From contig NZ_CAMLHC010000014.1 in the NCBI RefSeq assembly GCF_946479755.1, forward strand, positions 1 through 64,000: a stretch of 64,000 nt of DNA, in the 5' to 3' direction. The notes under the pieces are model-generated. The model ran no database searches and was not told where the DNA came from. It saw only the letters and a list, made by a program, of their open reading frames with translations. The stretch is from an uncultured Chitinophaga sp. (GTDB taxonomy: Bacteria; Bacteroidota; Bacteroidia; Chitinophagales; Chitinophagaceae). Each line of letters opens with the position of its first letter. The first letter of the stretch is position 1. This document shows positions 7,821-16,428 of this stretch, piece after piece. The position numbers and the translations under genes were made by a program.

Positions 7821-8612
7821 TTAAAATTTTCCATTCTCATTTTTTCGTTTATCGACGGGAGGTATCGCTTCTATCACGTCCCAGTGCTCGATGATCCGGT
7901 CATGCTCTACCCGGTATAAATCGTAGAAAGCGGAATGTACCCCGTGCAGGTACCCCTCACTGAGCACCAGCACGAAATTGCCCTCTCCCAATACCTTGTG
8001 GATGGTATGGTACGTTTGCGGTTGCCCGGCTGTCTTCCATTCTTCCAACACGCGGAAGAACTCGCGGACACCGTCTCCCATATGCGGATTGTGCTGAATG
8101 AGCTCGTCCTCTTTAAAGTACAGCGACAACCTTTCCATATGTCCTTCTATCAGCACCTCCTGCACAAAACCGCGCACCAGTGCCTTGTTGGCCGCCGTCT
8201 TATGGTGGTCCGTCGCCTTGGTTTTACCGTCGGTCATCGTTCTCCCGCTCTTGTTACGCTTCAGCGGATTCACCTGGAGATTGTCCCAGTGCTCAACGCT
8301 CCTGCCCTCTTCAAAACGGTGGATATCGAAAGCCACCGTAGGCTCAAACAAATAATAATCCACGTGCACAAACCCGATATCGCCATCCTGGAATTTGCGG
8401 ACCACATTGGTATATACTTTGTCCATCGGCATCAGTTCGTGTAGTCCCAGGATGGCCTGCAGCCCGGTAGCGACGTGAGGGTTATGCTGTTTGTAAGCAG
8501 TCGGATGAATTAAACCGGTTTCCGCCAGTGTCTCGGTTTCGATGCTGTTCTGTATCGCTTCTGCTTTGTCTCTGTGTGATAATTCCATATGCCTGATATT
8601 TAATGCTGACAA
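7821..8612 (-). CDS. tandem SnoaL-like (NTF2-fold) protein
   Basis: A 263-residue protein built of two copies of a SnoaL-like NTF2 fold. Each half has the characteristic 'HNPHVATG' / 'HNPHMGDG' motif and an 'EHWD' motif ('SVEHWDNLQ' near 107, 'IIEHWDVIE' near 245). Such proteins act as small-molecule cyclases, isomerases or unassigned binding proteins; no substrate can be named here. Starts at 8612 or at the Met at 8588 are both possible. The gene is divergent from an HxlR regulator with a repeated motif between them, which suggests control by that regulator. Confidence 0.8.
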   Translation of the reverse strand: MSALNIRHMELSHRDKAEAIQNSIETETLAETGLIHPTAYKQHNPHVATGLQAILGLHELMPMDKVYTNVVRKFQDGDIGFVHVDYYLFEPTVAFDIHRFEEGRSVEHWDNLQVNPLKRNKSGRTMTDGKTKATDHHKTAANKALVRGFVQEVLIEGHMERLSLYFKEDELIQHNPHMGDGVREFFRVLEEWKTAGQPQTYHTIHKVLGEGNFVLVLSEGYLHGVHSAFYDLYRVEHDRIIEHWDVIEAIPPVDKRKNENGKF

Positions 8613-8645
8613 AGGTATGGCGGCACTACCGCGTGAAAAATAAGG

Positions 8646-8674
8646 GTGAAAATTTTGTCATAGTGAAAATTTTG
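8646..8674. promoter_or_regulatory. tandem GTGAAAATTTTG boxes, candidate HxlR operator
   Basis: GTGAAAATTTTG occurs exactly twice, at 8646-8657 and 8663-8674, 17 bp apart, in the gap between the divergent SnoaL-like and HxlR genes. Each copy has a near-palindromic AAAATTTT core. The position fits an operator for the HxlR protein. Confidence 0.5.
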
Positions 8675-8703
8675 CCCCTATACCCGCATTAAGGGATATG
8701 CCC

Positions 8704-8711
8704 TACTTTTG
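8704..8711 (+). promoter_or_regulatory. -7 promoter box (TACTTTTG)
   Basis: A TAnnTTTG element ending only 5 nt before the HxlR ATG at 8717. If it is used, the transcript would be leaderless or nearly so. Confidence 0.45.
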
Positions 8712-8716
8712 TACCT

Positions 8717-9073
8717 ATGTACGAGAAGAAAAATCCGAAGGACCTGAGCTGCGGCATAGGTGTAACGCTTGAGATCATCGGGGGTAAATGGAAGCCCTGC
8801 CTGATTAATTCTATTCATAAGGGAATACACCGGCCCAGCGAACTGGCCCGGCAGAACCCCACCGCCAGCAAGCGGGTGCTGAGCCTGCAGTTAAAAGAGC
8901 TGGAAGAGCACGGCGTTATCCGAAAGGTCATCTATCCCGTACTGCCGCCGAAGGTGGAGTATTTTTTAACCGGGCTGGGAGAATCACTGCTACCGATAGT
9001 TGCGCTGATGGAGACATGGGGAGAAGATGTGCTGGCGAAGGGGTTGCATACGTCCAAAATCAACCGCTCATGA
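8717..9073 (+). CDS. HxlR-family transcriptional regulator
   Basis: A winged-helix regulator of 118 residues, the normal family length. The HxlR signature is clear: 'CGIGVTLEIIGGKWKPCLIN' near the start, including the Cys common in redox- or aldehyde-sensing members, the recognition helix 'NPTASKRVLSLQLKELEEHG', and the wing with 'RKVIYPVLPPKVEYFLTGLG'. Its stop codon overlaps the start of the AraC gene (ATGA), so the two are probably translated together. The divergent SnoaL-like gene is its likely target. Confidence 0.92.
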   Translation: MYEKKNPKDLSCGIGVTLEIIGGKWKPCLINSIHKGIHRPSELARQNPTASKRVLSLQLKELEEHGVIRKVIYPVLPPKVEYFLTGLGESLLPIVALMETWGEDVLAKGLHTSKINRS

Positions 9074-9885
9074 TCCACCAGATATTTGAACCGCACACAG
9101 ACCTTTCTTCACTCGTTGAATGTTACTGGACGCTGGAAAGCCCCAAAGAAAATACGCCCCGGATAAACACGATCGTTCCTGACGGCAGGATGAAAATGAT
9201 TTTTCACTATGGCGCACCGTACAAGCGTTACACCGACAACGGCAACAGCATGGTGCTGCCCAGGTGTTTTGTCATCGGACAGCTGACGCAACCGCTCGAT
9301 GTGGAACCGCTCGGAGAAACCGGTACTTTCTTCGTTTGTTTTCACCCCTATGGTTTTCTTCCCTTTGCTACCGTGCCTATCAAAGAAATGGAAAATACGG
9401 CCGTTCCGCTGGAAGCGCTGTTCGGTGAAGAGGGGGCGGTCCTCGGGCGGGAGATCCTGCATGCGCCTACTACGGCAGCGCGGATAAAGCTGGCGGAGAC
9501 TTTTTTATTTAACCGGCTGGCCGATACTGAAACCATTGACCATATCGTAAAATCAACTGTTGACACTATTTTGACGGCGAACGGACAACTGTCCGTGGAC
9601 GCGCTGTCCAGGCAAACCAATATCAACCGCAGACAGCTGGTACGCAAATTTTCATCCGCCATCGGCCTGAGTCCTAAACAGCTTTCGAAGACCATCCGGC
9701 TGCAGGCTGCGCTCAAAATGTTGCTGAATGAGAAAGTCTCCAGCCTGATCTCGTTGGCCTATGAAGGCGAATACTACGACCAGGCGCATTTCATCAAGGA
9801 CTTCAAAGAATTTACCGGGCTGACACCTAAAGCGTTTTACGGCGATCACTTAAAGATGTCTTTGATTTTTGACAGGATGGATTGA
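9070..9885 (+). CDS. AraC-family transcriptional regulator
   Basis: A 271-residue regulator. I chose the ATG at 9070, which overlaps the HxlR stop by 4 nt; an upstream in-frame start would lie inside the HxlR gene. The N-terminal ~150 residues resemble the DUF6597 sensory domain found in front of AraC helix-turn-helix modules ('FEPHTDLSSLVECYWTLESP', 'VPDGRMKMIFHYG'). The C-terminal ~100 residues hold two helix-turn-helix motifs ('LSVDALSRQTNINRRQLVRK' and 'YYDQAHFIKDFKEFTGLTPK'). Effector and targets are unknown; the following VOC gene may be one. Confidence 0.88.
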   Translation: MIHQIFEPHTDLSSLVECYWTLESPKENTPRINTIVPDGRMKMIFHYGAPYKRYTDNGNSMVLPRCFVIGQLTQPLDVEPLGETGTFFVCFHPYGFLPFATVPIKEMENTAVPLEALFGEEGAVLGREILHAPTTAARIKLAETFLFNRLADTETIDHIVKSTVDTILTANGQLSVDALSRQTNINRRQLVRKFSSAIGLSPKQLSKTIRLQAALKMLLNEKVSSLISLAYEGEYYDQAHFIKDFKEFTGLTPKAFYGDHLKMSLIFDRMD

Positions 9886-9911
9886 GCTTGTCCCATTTTT
9901 ACAATTTTATG

Positions 9912-9933
9912 TTGGCAGCGGCCAATAATTTTG
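9912..9933 (+). promoter_or_regulatory. -7 box with adjacent inverted repeat
   Basis: TTGGC-AGCG-GCCAA (9912-9925) abuts a TAATTTTG -7 box (9926-9933), 22 nt before the VOC start codon. The inverted repeat would place a repressor across the -10/-20 region. The regulator is not known. Confidence 0.4.
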
Positions 9934-9955
9934 TGCCGACATAAAACATACGACA

Positions 9956-10327
9956 ATGGAAAACGTGATCAATTTTTTCGACATCCCTGCAACAGACTTC
10001 AGCAGAGCAGTGTCTTTTTACAAAGCTATCCTGGGACTGGAAATCACCGAAACCGACATGTTTGGTACTAAAATGGGATTCTTTCCCAACGACGGAACGA
10101 ACGTGTCAGGGGCCATCGTACAGGGCACGGACTACAAGCCTTCCGCAGATGGCGTAGTGGTGTACCTCAACGGCGGCCAGGATCTGCAAACGATACTGGA
10201 CAAAGTAGTCCCCAACAATGGAAAAGTCATTGTCCCGAAAACCCATATCAGCCCCGAGGTAGGGTATATCGGTATGTTCATTGACACCGAGGGAAACAAA
10301 ATAGGGCTCCACTCCATCAACCAATAA
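9956..10327 (+). CDS. VOC-family (glyoxalase/bleomycin-resistance fold) protein
   Basis: A 123-residue single-domain protein of the vicinal oxygen chelate fold. The opening 'INFFDIPATDFSRAVSFYKA' is the classic VOC beginning, and the central and final strands ('GVVVYLNGGQDLQTILDKV', 'GYIGMFIDTEGNKIGLHS') complete two beta-alpha-beta-beta-beta units. Members are metal-dependent lyases, dioxygenases or drug-binding proteins; this one cannot be assigned. The DUF2461 gene starts 2 nt after its stop, so the two form an operon. Confidence 0.88.
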   Translation: MENVINFFDIPATDFSRAVSFYKAILGLEITETDMFGTKMGFFPNDGTNVSGAIVQGTDYKPSADGVVVYLNGGQDLQTILDKVVPNNGKVIVPKTHISPEVGYIGMFIDTEGNKIGLHSINQ

Positions 10328-10329
10328 TT

Positions 10330-10971
10330 ATGAAAGTATCCGTCCTGCATTTCCTGAAAGACCTGGCAGCCAACAACAACCGGGAATGGTTTAATGAGCA
10401 TAAACATCTTTACAACAGCGCCCAGGAAGACATGGTTTCCTTTGTGGAAGCGCTGATAAAAGAAATGGCCGCATTTGATAAGGAAACCGGAAGCATCGAT
10501 GCCAGGAAGTCTCTTTTCAGGATATACCGCGACACCCGGTTTTCCCAAAACAAAGACCCTTACAAAATCAATTTCGGCGCAAACCTTGGTCGCGGAAACG
10601 CGGGCTATTATCTGCATATACAGCCGGGACAATCTTTCCTCGCAGGTGGTATCTATATGCCCGAAAAAGATAAGCTGAAAGAACTCCGGAAAGAGATTTC
10701 CTATAATGCGGACGCGTTTCAAAAGATCCTGGACGCGGCAGATTTCCGTCGCCATTTCGCGGGCCTGAGTGAAGAGGATAAATTAAAGCGTGTTCCCCCG
10801 GGCTTTGAAAAAGATGACCCGATGGCAGAATACCTTAAACTGAAACATTTTGTGGCGGTCCGTCCGGTTGCCGACAAAGAGCTGCTGGCCAAAGACGCGC
10901 CCCAACAATTTGCTGCTGTTTATAAAACCCTGAAACCGCTGAAAGATTTTCTGAATGCGCCTTTTTTGTAA
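10330..10971 (+). CDS. DUF2461 (TIGR02453) family protein
   Basis: A 213-residue soluble protein of the DUF2461 family, function unknown. Typical features are the N-terminal 'FLKDLAANNNREWFNEHKHL', the central 'RIYRDTRFSQNKDPYKINFG' and 'GYYLHIQPGQSFLAGGIYMP', and the C-terminal 'LKPLKDFLNAPF'. The length matches the family. It directly follows the VOC gene in one operon. Confidence 0.9.
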   Translation: MKVSVLHFLKDLAANNNREWFNEHKHLYNSAQEDMVSFVEALIKEMAAFDKETGSIDARKSLFRIYRDTRFSQNKDPYKINFGANLGRGNAGYYLHIQPGQSFLAGGIYMPEKDKLKELRKEISYNADAFQKILDAADFRRHFAGLSEEDKLKRVPPGFEKDDPMAEYLKLKHFVAVRPVADKELLAKDAPQQFAAVYKTLKPLKDFLNAPFL

Positions 10972-11056
10972 TGATTACGTGCAGTACGTAACTACAGTGC
11001 GTAGCGCTCACTTAACTTGAGATAACAGTTTTTGTTAACCTTAAATTAAGTGAACC

Positions 11057-13066
11057 ATGGTTGTAAAAAGAATAGCCGATCTGTATGCGGTTACTCCTTC
11101 CGAAAATGAAATCTATGAAGTACTAGGCTATTATGCACCCGGTGACACCGGCGGAGGCATGTTCTACTGGGACCCGCTGGAGCCTGCGGCTTCTGATAAT
11201 AAGGGTACTGTGTTTGTCCGTGTCCCAAACACGCCGGGTTGCTGGAAACGTCTTTTTTCCGGCGACGTCAATACAAAATGGTTCGGAGCGAAAGGCGATG
11301 GCCAGGCTGACGACGCCGCTGCACTTGAAAAAGCAATGAATTTTGCCTGTAGTAACGGATTACGTTGTTACATTCCAAAAACCAACCAGTGGTACCATAT
11401 GACGCGGGGCATCAGGGTACATGCCACTGCGGGGCAGGTGATCGATATTTATTCCAATGGCGCGCTGATCAAGCCGAATGTGGTGATCGCCCAGCCGGCT
11501 GACCACCTGGCGCCGCTGACCGGTTTTGATGAACGGCATTTCTTTGGACTGGGAGAAGGCGGCGCTTATGGCAGCCGTGAGCTGAACCGAAACATCACGG
11601 TTAAACTGGAGGGACTAACGGTAGATGGCAGTGCGCTGGCCAGTCCTTTTGCACCTAAAGACACGACAACAACCCCGGTAGGCTGGGCGTTTGTAGCAGC
11701 TGCGGAGTTTGTATACATCCGCGACTGCCAGGTGAACAACCTCTTTGGTACTGCCTTCGAACTATACTCTCCCGGCATATTAAGGATCGATGATTGCATC
11801 ACCAAAAACACAGGTGGAAGGGGCTCGACACCTACTATTGGCGAAGCGGACAAAGACCAGATCGGCAACGCCGTACACATCGCTTACGCCAGAGAAGGCG
11901 GAGACCTGGTAATCAGTGCGTCCGGCTTTACCGGGAAACTTGTGACCGACCCTATCACCGCTAAAACCATCAGAACGAGAACTGGCATCGTCAGTGAATT
12001 CAGCTACGAAAATTATGAACTGCGGGTCATCAACACCAGGCTGGATCACTTTGCCAAAACGATCCACGTTGAGCATAAAAAAAGAGAAGGCACAGGCCCC
12101 GTCCAGGGAACATGCAAGCTTTACCTCGAGGGTGTGACCTTTGATCATTTCAACACCTTGCAGGCATATGCCAACTGTGGAGGAACAGTGGCTGTCAACG
12201 GCTGCAACATTACTTTCAGAGACGGTGACACCAATGACGACGGTTATTCCGGTTTGTATGTAGGGCAATATGCATCGGAAGTTACCCTTGAGTTTACAGG
12301 TTGCAAAATAAAACATGCAGGAGGAAACCGACGTCTAAGCATGGTCGGCGTATCGCTGTTCGAAACTTGCCAGTTTACGTTTGAACAGGAGGGACACCAG
12401 TTTGCAGACGCTATATGTAAAATGATCCATTGCACGTTCATCAACTTCAGCACGGATGCCAATACCGGCCATTTCTACCAAACAGAAGAAAAGGCGATTT
12501 TTACCCTGATTGCGTGCACGTTTACCGGTAACACAGGCGTCATCAGTTACCCGACCAATGCCAATGTAAGACCGGACCTCTATTTTATCAACTGTTTTGA
12601 CGAAGCCGGCTTCGGACTGAAATCCAACTACAGCAAGTCTTACGGAAAAATATTTGACAATGCGGACGGGTCCTGCTTTGGTGGAAGATCGCCGGTGATC
12701 AGCAATTTTGCCATCAACCCGGACAATATCCCTACCAACTGCTGGAACTCCAGGCAGTCTTTTGGGCTGATCCTGTATGGTCATGATGACGTTGCAGCCA
12801 ACTACTTCTCCAGGAACATCATCGCCAATCCCGGTGCTGTCGGCGGTTATTACCTGCTGCGTGTCCGCTGGACAACCAATGGTCACGCCTACGACATTCA
12901 TAAAGTAGGAGATCCGGCCACAAAAGGGTTCGACCTGACATATGCCTATTCCGCAGGAAGCCTGCGCTGGTCGGCGGCAGCTACCGGAGGCGCCAATGTG
13001 AAAAAGCTGGAATACATGGCCTTCCCCATTGAATTATGGAACCAGGTAGTGCCGCCCGCTTTCTAA
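11057..13066 (+). CDS. pectate-lyase-superfamily (right-handed beta-helix) protein
   Basis: A 669-residue protein with the Pectate_lyase_3 signature 'WFGAKGDGQADDAAALEKAM' near residue 75, followed by a long region of short beta strands and turns typical of a right-handed parallel beta-helix ('VYIRDCQVNNLFGTAFELYS', 'LYLEGVTFDHFNTLQAY'). The first ~70 residues ('YEVLGYYAPGDTGGGMFYWD') resemble the N-terminal module often found in front of this domain in phage tail spikes and bacterial depolymerases. There is no signal peptide, which is odd for a polysaccharide-degrading enzyme and may point to phage-tail-like ancestry or a non-classical role. It stands alone, with a terminator downstream. Confidence 0.75.
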   Translation: MVVKRIADLYAVTPSENEIYEVLGYYAPGDTGGGMFYWDPLEPAASDNKGTVFVRVPNTPGCWKRLFSGDVNTKWFGAKGDGQADDAAALEKAMNFACSNGLRCYIPKTNQWYHMTRGIRVHATAGQVIDIYSNGALIKPNVVIAQPADHLAPLTGFDERHFFGLGEGGAYGSRELNRNITVKLEGLTVDGSALASPFAPKDTTTTPVGWAFVAAAEFVYIRDCQVNNLFGTAFELYSPGILRIDDCITKNTGGRGSTPTIGEADKDQIGNAVHIAYAREGGDLVISASGFTGKLVTDPITAKTIRTRTGIVSEFSYENYELRVINTRLDHFAKTIHVEHKKREGTGPVQGTCKLYLEGVTFDHFNTLQAYANCGGTVAVNGCNITFRDGDTNDDGYSGLYVGQYASEVTLEFTGCKIKHAGGNRRLSMVGVSLFETCQFTFEQEGHQFADAICKMIHCTFINFSTDANTGHFYQTEEKAIFTLIACTFTGNTGVISYPTNANVRPDLYFINCFDEAGFGLKSNYSKSYGKIFDNADGSCFGGRSPVISNFAINPDNIPTNCWNSRQSFGLILYGHDDVAANYFSRNIIANPGAVGGYYLLRVRWTTNGHAYDIHKVGDPATKGFDLTYAYSAGSLRWSAAATGGANVKKLEYMAFPIELWNQVVPPAF

Positions 13067-13110
13067 GCAACACCGGGTACAAAACTTTTTATTTTGTATA
13101 CAAAACCTAT

Positions 13111-13138
13111 AACAGCGCCTCCCACGGGAGGCGCTGTT
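13111..13138 (+). terminator. intrinsic terminator
   Basis: Perfect 13-bp inverted repeat AACAGCGCCTCCC / GGGAGGCGCTGTT with a minimal centre, followed by TTC. It lies 45 nt after the pectate-lyase-fold gene. Confidence 0.8.
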
Positions 13139-13206
13139 TCCTGAACAGTTACATAAAACTTTATGGAATTAAACACTTCCTGCATCTTACCCGGAAAAAC
13201 CGCCAG

Positions 13207-13968
13207 ATGTTCAGATTAACCCTTCTTTTAAGTCTTTTGCTGACAGTTGTAAATACCTACAGCCAGTCCCCCACCATTCACGTATTGGTCGCCCTTTGTG
13301 ACAACAAATACCAGGGCATCGTAAAAGTGCCGCCGAAGATCGGGAACGGACAGGACCCCGCCAATAACCTGTACTGGGGCTGCGGATATGGCGTAAAAAC
13401 TTTTCTGAAGAAACAGGCCGACTGGCAGTTGATCAAACAGGTGCCTCATCCCGGCAGCAATATATACGAACGTATCATCCTAAAACACAGGAAAACCAAC
13501 GCCTATCTGATCGCCGACGCCTATGACGGCGCTAAAATGAAAGAAACGATTACGGATTTCCTGCACTATGCAGCCGGGCAGAAAAAAACGCAGATCAATG
13601 CCGATACCGCCATTATCCGCGCCGGTGGCCATGCAGGGTTGATCGTGTTTGTAGGTCATAATGGGCTAATGGACTTTACCCTTCCGGCCACACCCGCCAA
13701 AAGTGACAACCAGCAGCGGGACGTCGCTATCTTCGCCTGTGCCAGCAAGCCGTACTTTTCTGAGAGTATCCGTAAAACCGGGGCGCAGCCGCTCATCTGG
13801 ACCACCCACCTGATGTCGCCCGAAGCATATACCCTCGTGCCGGTCATCAATGGATGGCTGCAGCGGGAAAAACCCGCCGTCATCCATGAGCGGGTAGCAC
13901 AGGCCTATCATCAGTATCAGCATTGTGGTATAAAAGGCGCCAGGAGATTATTTGCGACCGGATGGTAA
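13207..13968 (+). CDS. exported protein of unknown function with His/Cys motifs
   Basis: A 253-residue protein. The ATG at 13207 gives a clean signal peptide ('MFRLTLLLSLLLTVVNTYSQ'), so I prefer it to the longer frame. The mature protein begins 'PTIHVLVALCDNKYQGI'. It contains 'GGHAGLIVFVGHNGLMDF' and, about 45 residues later, 'VAIFACASKPYF', then a 'LIWTTHLMSPEAY' segment. A His followed by a Cys at strand ends recalls the dyad of caspase/gingipain-type (clan CD) peptidases, but that is my inference and I do not recognise the family. The next small frame overlaps its stop codon. Confidence 0.75.
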   Translation: MFRLTLLLSLLLTVVNTYSQSPTIHVLVALCDNKYQGIVKVPPKIGNGQDPANNLYWGCGYGVKTFLKKQADWQLIKQVPHPGSNIYERIILKHRKTNAYLIADAYDGAKMKETITDFLHYAAGQKKTQINADTAIIRAGGHAGLIVFVGHNGLMDFTLPATPAKSDNQQRDVAIFACASKPYFSESIRKTGAQPLIWTTHLMSPEAYTLVPVINGWLQREKPAVIHERVAQAYHQYQHCGIKGARRLFATGW

Positions 13969-14141
13969 ATGGAGCCCGGCCCATAAAGGAGTTTGCAGCA
14001 GGCGGGCAACAGGAAACGGCGCAACAAATTTTAGTACAGCTGAAACACGACAACCAGGGCAATGACAGTGTACAGGACCGCATAGACGATATCCTTGACA
14101 TGGTCACAGGATGGTGCGCTCCCGATATGAGGGCGTGGTAA
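13962..14141 (+). CDS. small hypothetical protein
   Basis: A 59-residue frame starting at an ATG that overlaps the stop of the preceding gene by 7 nt. It is hydrophilic ('QQETAQQILVQLKHDNQGND', 'RIDDILDMV'), helix-prone, and has one Cys near the end. The tight overlap suggests translational coupling with the exported protein. A chance frame cannot be ruled out. Confidence 0.4.
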   Translation: MVNGARPIKEFAAGGQQETAQQILVQLKHDNQGNDSVQDRIDDILDMVTGWCAPDMRAW

Positions 14142-14168
14142 ACAAACTACTAACTAAATATAATCGCT

Positions 14169-15008
14169 ATGAAAAGAACCCTTTTGTTTGGTACAGCCCT
14201 TGGGGCAATGGTGTGCCTTACCTTGCTGACATCCTGTCAAAAAGAGCCGCAGCGGCCCATCGCAGCAACTCCGCAAACGGATAACGGGTCAACATTAAAA
14301 TTCCTGACAACCGGCGACACCTTGCTCAACGTTACGTATGAATCCGGCACCCTTAATTCCGGTATCACAGGTCTCGGCACTACAGCCGCCTCCGCACCCG
14401 ATGCCGCTTACATGATCACGCCAGGCAGCACGGGCAGCTACGGCATAGCACATAAGGTGATACTGGACGATAGTGCCTATACGTCGGCCGGTCAACCCAG
14501 AAGCGAAAGCGACGCCCTGGGCATCGCCAACGCCAGGTACCAGCCAGGCGATGCGAGACGATACGAATTCAGTATGCTGCTAAAAGACTGGACCACCTGG
14601 AACCCCACCATGCCTGCGGATGCCGAGATCCTCTTCCAGGCGAAGCCTACAAGCAGCGGGCCGTCCTTTTTTATTGCAGCCAAGCGGAATGCCATTGTCT
14701 TCAGACACGGCGCCTCTGCACAGGACAACCTGGTAGCTGATTACACGAGCTATATTAATCAATGGATAGATTTCCGGGTGGATGTCTTATGGTCCAATAA
14801 CGGTACAGGCACCTACAGCGTATATACCCGGCTTCCGGGCGGAAGCTATACACTGAAGGCCCAGTATTCCAATGAGTCGACTTACAACTCATCCAGCGCC
14901 TATGGTTATGTCAAATGGGGATTGTACCGCGCTGACCAGTCAACCGCGAACGGATCTGTTGCCACACGCATCGCCTATCATGACAACATCAGGATTATTG
15001 CGTTATGA
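14169..15008 (+). CDS. lipoprotein with polysaccharide-lyase-like (PF14099-type) domain
   Basis: A 279-residue lipoprotein: signal peptide with lipobox 'LTLLTSCQK' (Cys at about 23), a short linker, then a concanavalin-like beta-sandwich. The segments 'ANARYQPGDARRYEFSMLLK', 'ILFQAKPTSSGPSFFIAA' and 'YINQWIDFRVDVLWSNNGTG' match my recollection of the Polysacc_lyase family (heparin lyase I/glucuronan lyase-like). It is probably surface or periplasmic and acts on, or binds, a uronic-acid polysaccharide; activity is unproven. The gene lies 27 nt after a small frame and near a pectate-lyase-fold gene, which hints at a shared carbohydrate theme. Confidence 0.75.
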   Translation: MKRTLLFGTALGAMVCLTLLTSCQKEPQRPIAATPQTDNGSTLKFLTTGDTLLNVTYESGTLNSGITGLGTTAASAPDAAYMITPGSTGSYGIAHKVILDDSAYTSAGQPRSESDALGIANARYQPGDARRYEFSMLLKDWTTWNPTMPADAEILFQAKPTSSGPSFFIAAKRNAIVFRHGASAQDNLVADYTSYINQWIDFRVDVLWSNNGTGTYSVYTRLPGGSYTLKAQYSNESTYNSSSAYGYVKWGLYRADQSTANGSVATRIAYHDNIRIIAL

Positions 15009-15050
15009 TAAAATAGCCCGGCACTTTTCAGGTGTTACCCGGACTCCCTG

Positions 15051-16283
15051 TCAATGCCCGGCCGCTGCCGGCGCAAAGGAAGTCTTTTTCTGCCAGAAGA
15101 ATAAAATGGTAAACAAGACGATGAGTATCGACGGGAAAGCGATCATATTCACCAGCGTGGCCTGTCCTGCAGCCAGCTCCAGCGCTCCGCCGGTAAGTCC
15201 CGCTGCCGCCTTTTCTGCCCTTGCCGAATCGATCCAGCTTCCGATAAACGGTTGAAAAATGGCGGTAGAGAACATGCCTATTCCACCAATAATGGACATC
15301 CCCAAGGCGCCGCTTTCAGGCACCCGCTGTGCTACGGATCCCACCATCACCGGCCAGAAATAACATACCCCCAGGGCGAATATCACCGTAGCTACATAAG
15401 CAAGCGGCCCGGTGACCGTACTGAACATATAGATGCCAATAGCAGCCAAAATCGCGGATGTTAAAAGCACGCCCGTCTGACCTAAAAGACGCACTACCGG
15501 ACCCGCAAAGAACCTGCCCACTGCCATCAGTCCGGTGGTGAGCGCAAGGATCAGCATAGGACTGGCCCCGCTGTTACTCATGATAACACTTACCCATTGG
15601 TTGGGACCAAACTCGGTGATAGCTGTAAAGGCCATGCAAACAAACAGAAATATATAGAGCGGGCTTAGCATGGCTGCAAATTGCCTTGAGAGAGAACTCG
15701 TAACCGCTTCTTCCCGTACCACGAAAGTTTTCCCGTAAAATATTACGGCATACAAGATAGTAGGCGCCATGGTCACCCACATCTGTGCCTGCCATCCTAA
15801 ATGGAGGTCTGTCATCAATTTCGAGATCAGCGAGCCAATCACAATTCCACCGGGAAACCACATATGGAACCTGTTCAGCATCTTATTCATATCGCGGCCC
15901 GCAAAAGCATCTGCGATCAACGGGTTACAGGCTGCTTCTGTACAGCCGTTACCAAACCCGATAAAAAGCGTGGATGCCAGCAGGCTTACATATCCCCCGG
16001 AAAATATCGTCATCAATATACCAATAGTATGGGTCACAAAAGCGACCTGCATAATTCTCTTAGGACCAAAAGAATGGTATACCAACCCACCAATGATCAT
16101 AGAGACAGGAAATCCTAAAAAGAACATCAGGTTAATAAATCCCAATTGTTCCCCCGTAAGGTTGAACTGGGCAGCCAGTTGCGGCAAAATGCCCGCACGG
16201 ATGGAGAAAGTAAAAGCAGTCGTAATTAAAGCAAAACAACTACCGGCAAAGAGCGCACCTTTGTTAATTTTACCATTGGTCAT
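15051..16283 (-). CDS. MFS transporter (sugar-type)
   Basis: A 410-residue inner-membrane protein with about twelve transmembrane segments of the major facilitator superfamily. The N-terminal half has 'GFINLMFFLGFPVSMIIGGL' and the loop 'VYHSFGPKRIM' at the MFS signature position, then 'FIGFGNGCTEAACNPLIAD', recalling sugar/proton symporters of the FucP/NarK-like group. A long central loop separates the halves ('VVREEAVTSSLSRQFAAM'). The substrate is unknown. It is convergent with the lyase-like lipoprotein and may import its products, but that is inference. Confidence 0.85.
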   Translation of the reverse strand: MTNGKINKGALFAGSCFALITTAFTFSIRAGILPQLAAQFNLTGEQLGFINLMFFLGFPVSMIIGGLVYHSFGPKRIMQVAFVTHTIGILMTIFSGGYVSLLASTLFIGFGNGCTEAACNPLIADAFAGRDMNKMLNRFHMWFPGGIVIGSLISKLMTDLHLGWQAQMWVTMAPTILYAVIFYGKTFVVREEAVTSSLSRQFAAMLSPLYIFLFVCMAFTAITEFGPNQWVSVIMSNSGASPMLILALTTGLMAVGRFFAGPVVRLLGQTGVLLTSAILAAIGIYMFSTVTGPLAYVATVIFALGVCYFWPVMVGSVAQRVPESGALGMSIIGGIGMFSTAIFQPFIGSWIDSARAEKAAAGLTGGALELAAGQATLVNMIAFPSILIVLFTILFFWQKKTSFAPAAAGH

Positions 16284-16428
16284 AGATATTGACTATTTAA
16301 CGTGGATTAATACGGCTGTCCATCAGTAAGGAACAGCTCCTTTTAAATGTACAAAAACATCTTGTTTGATAAAAGCACAAAGTTTGCTCATTTTCGATAC
16401 TATATTAACCCATCTTAACCATAGCAGG

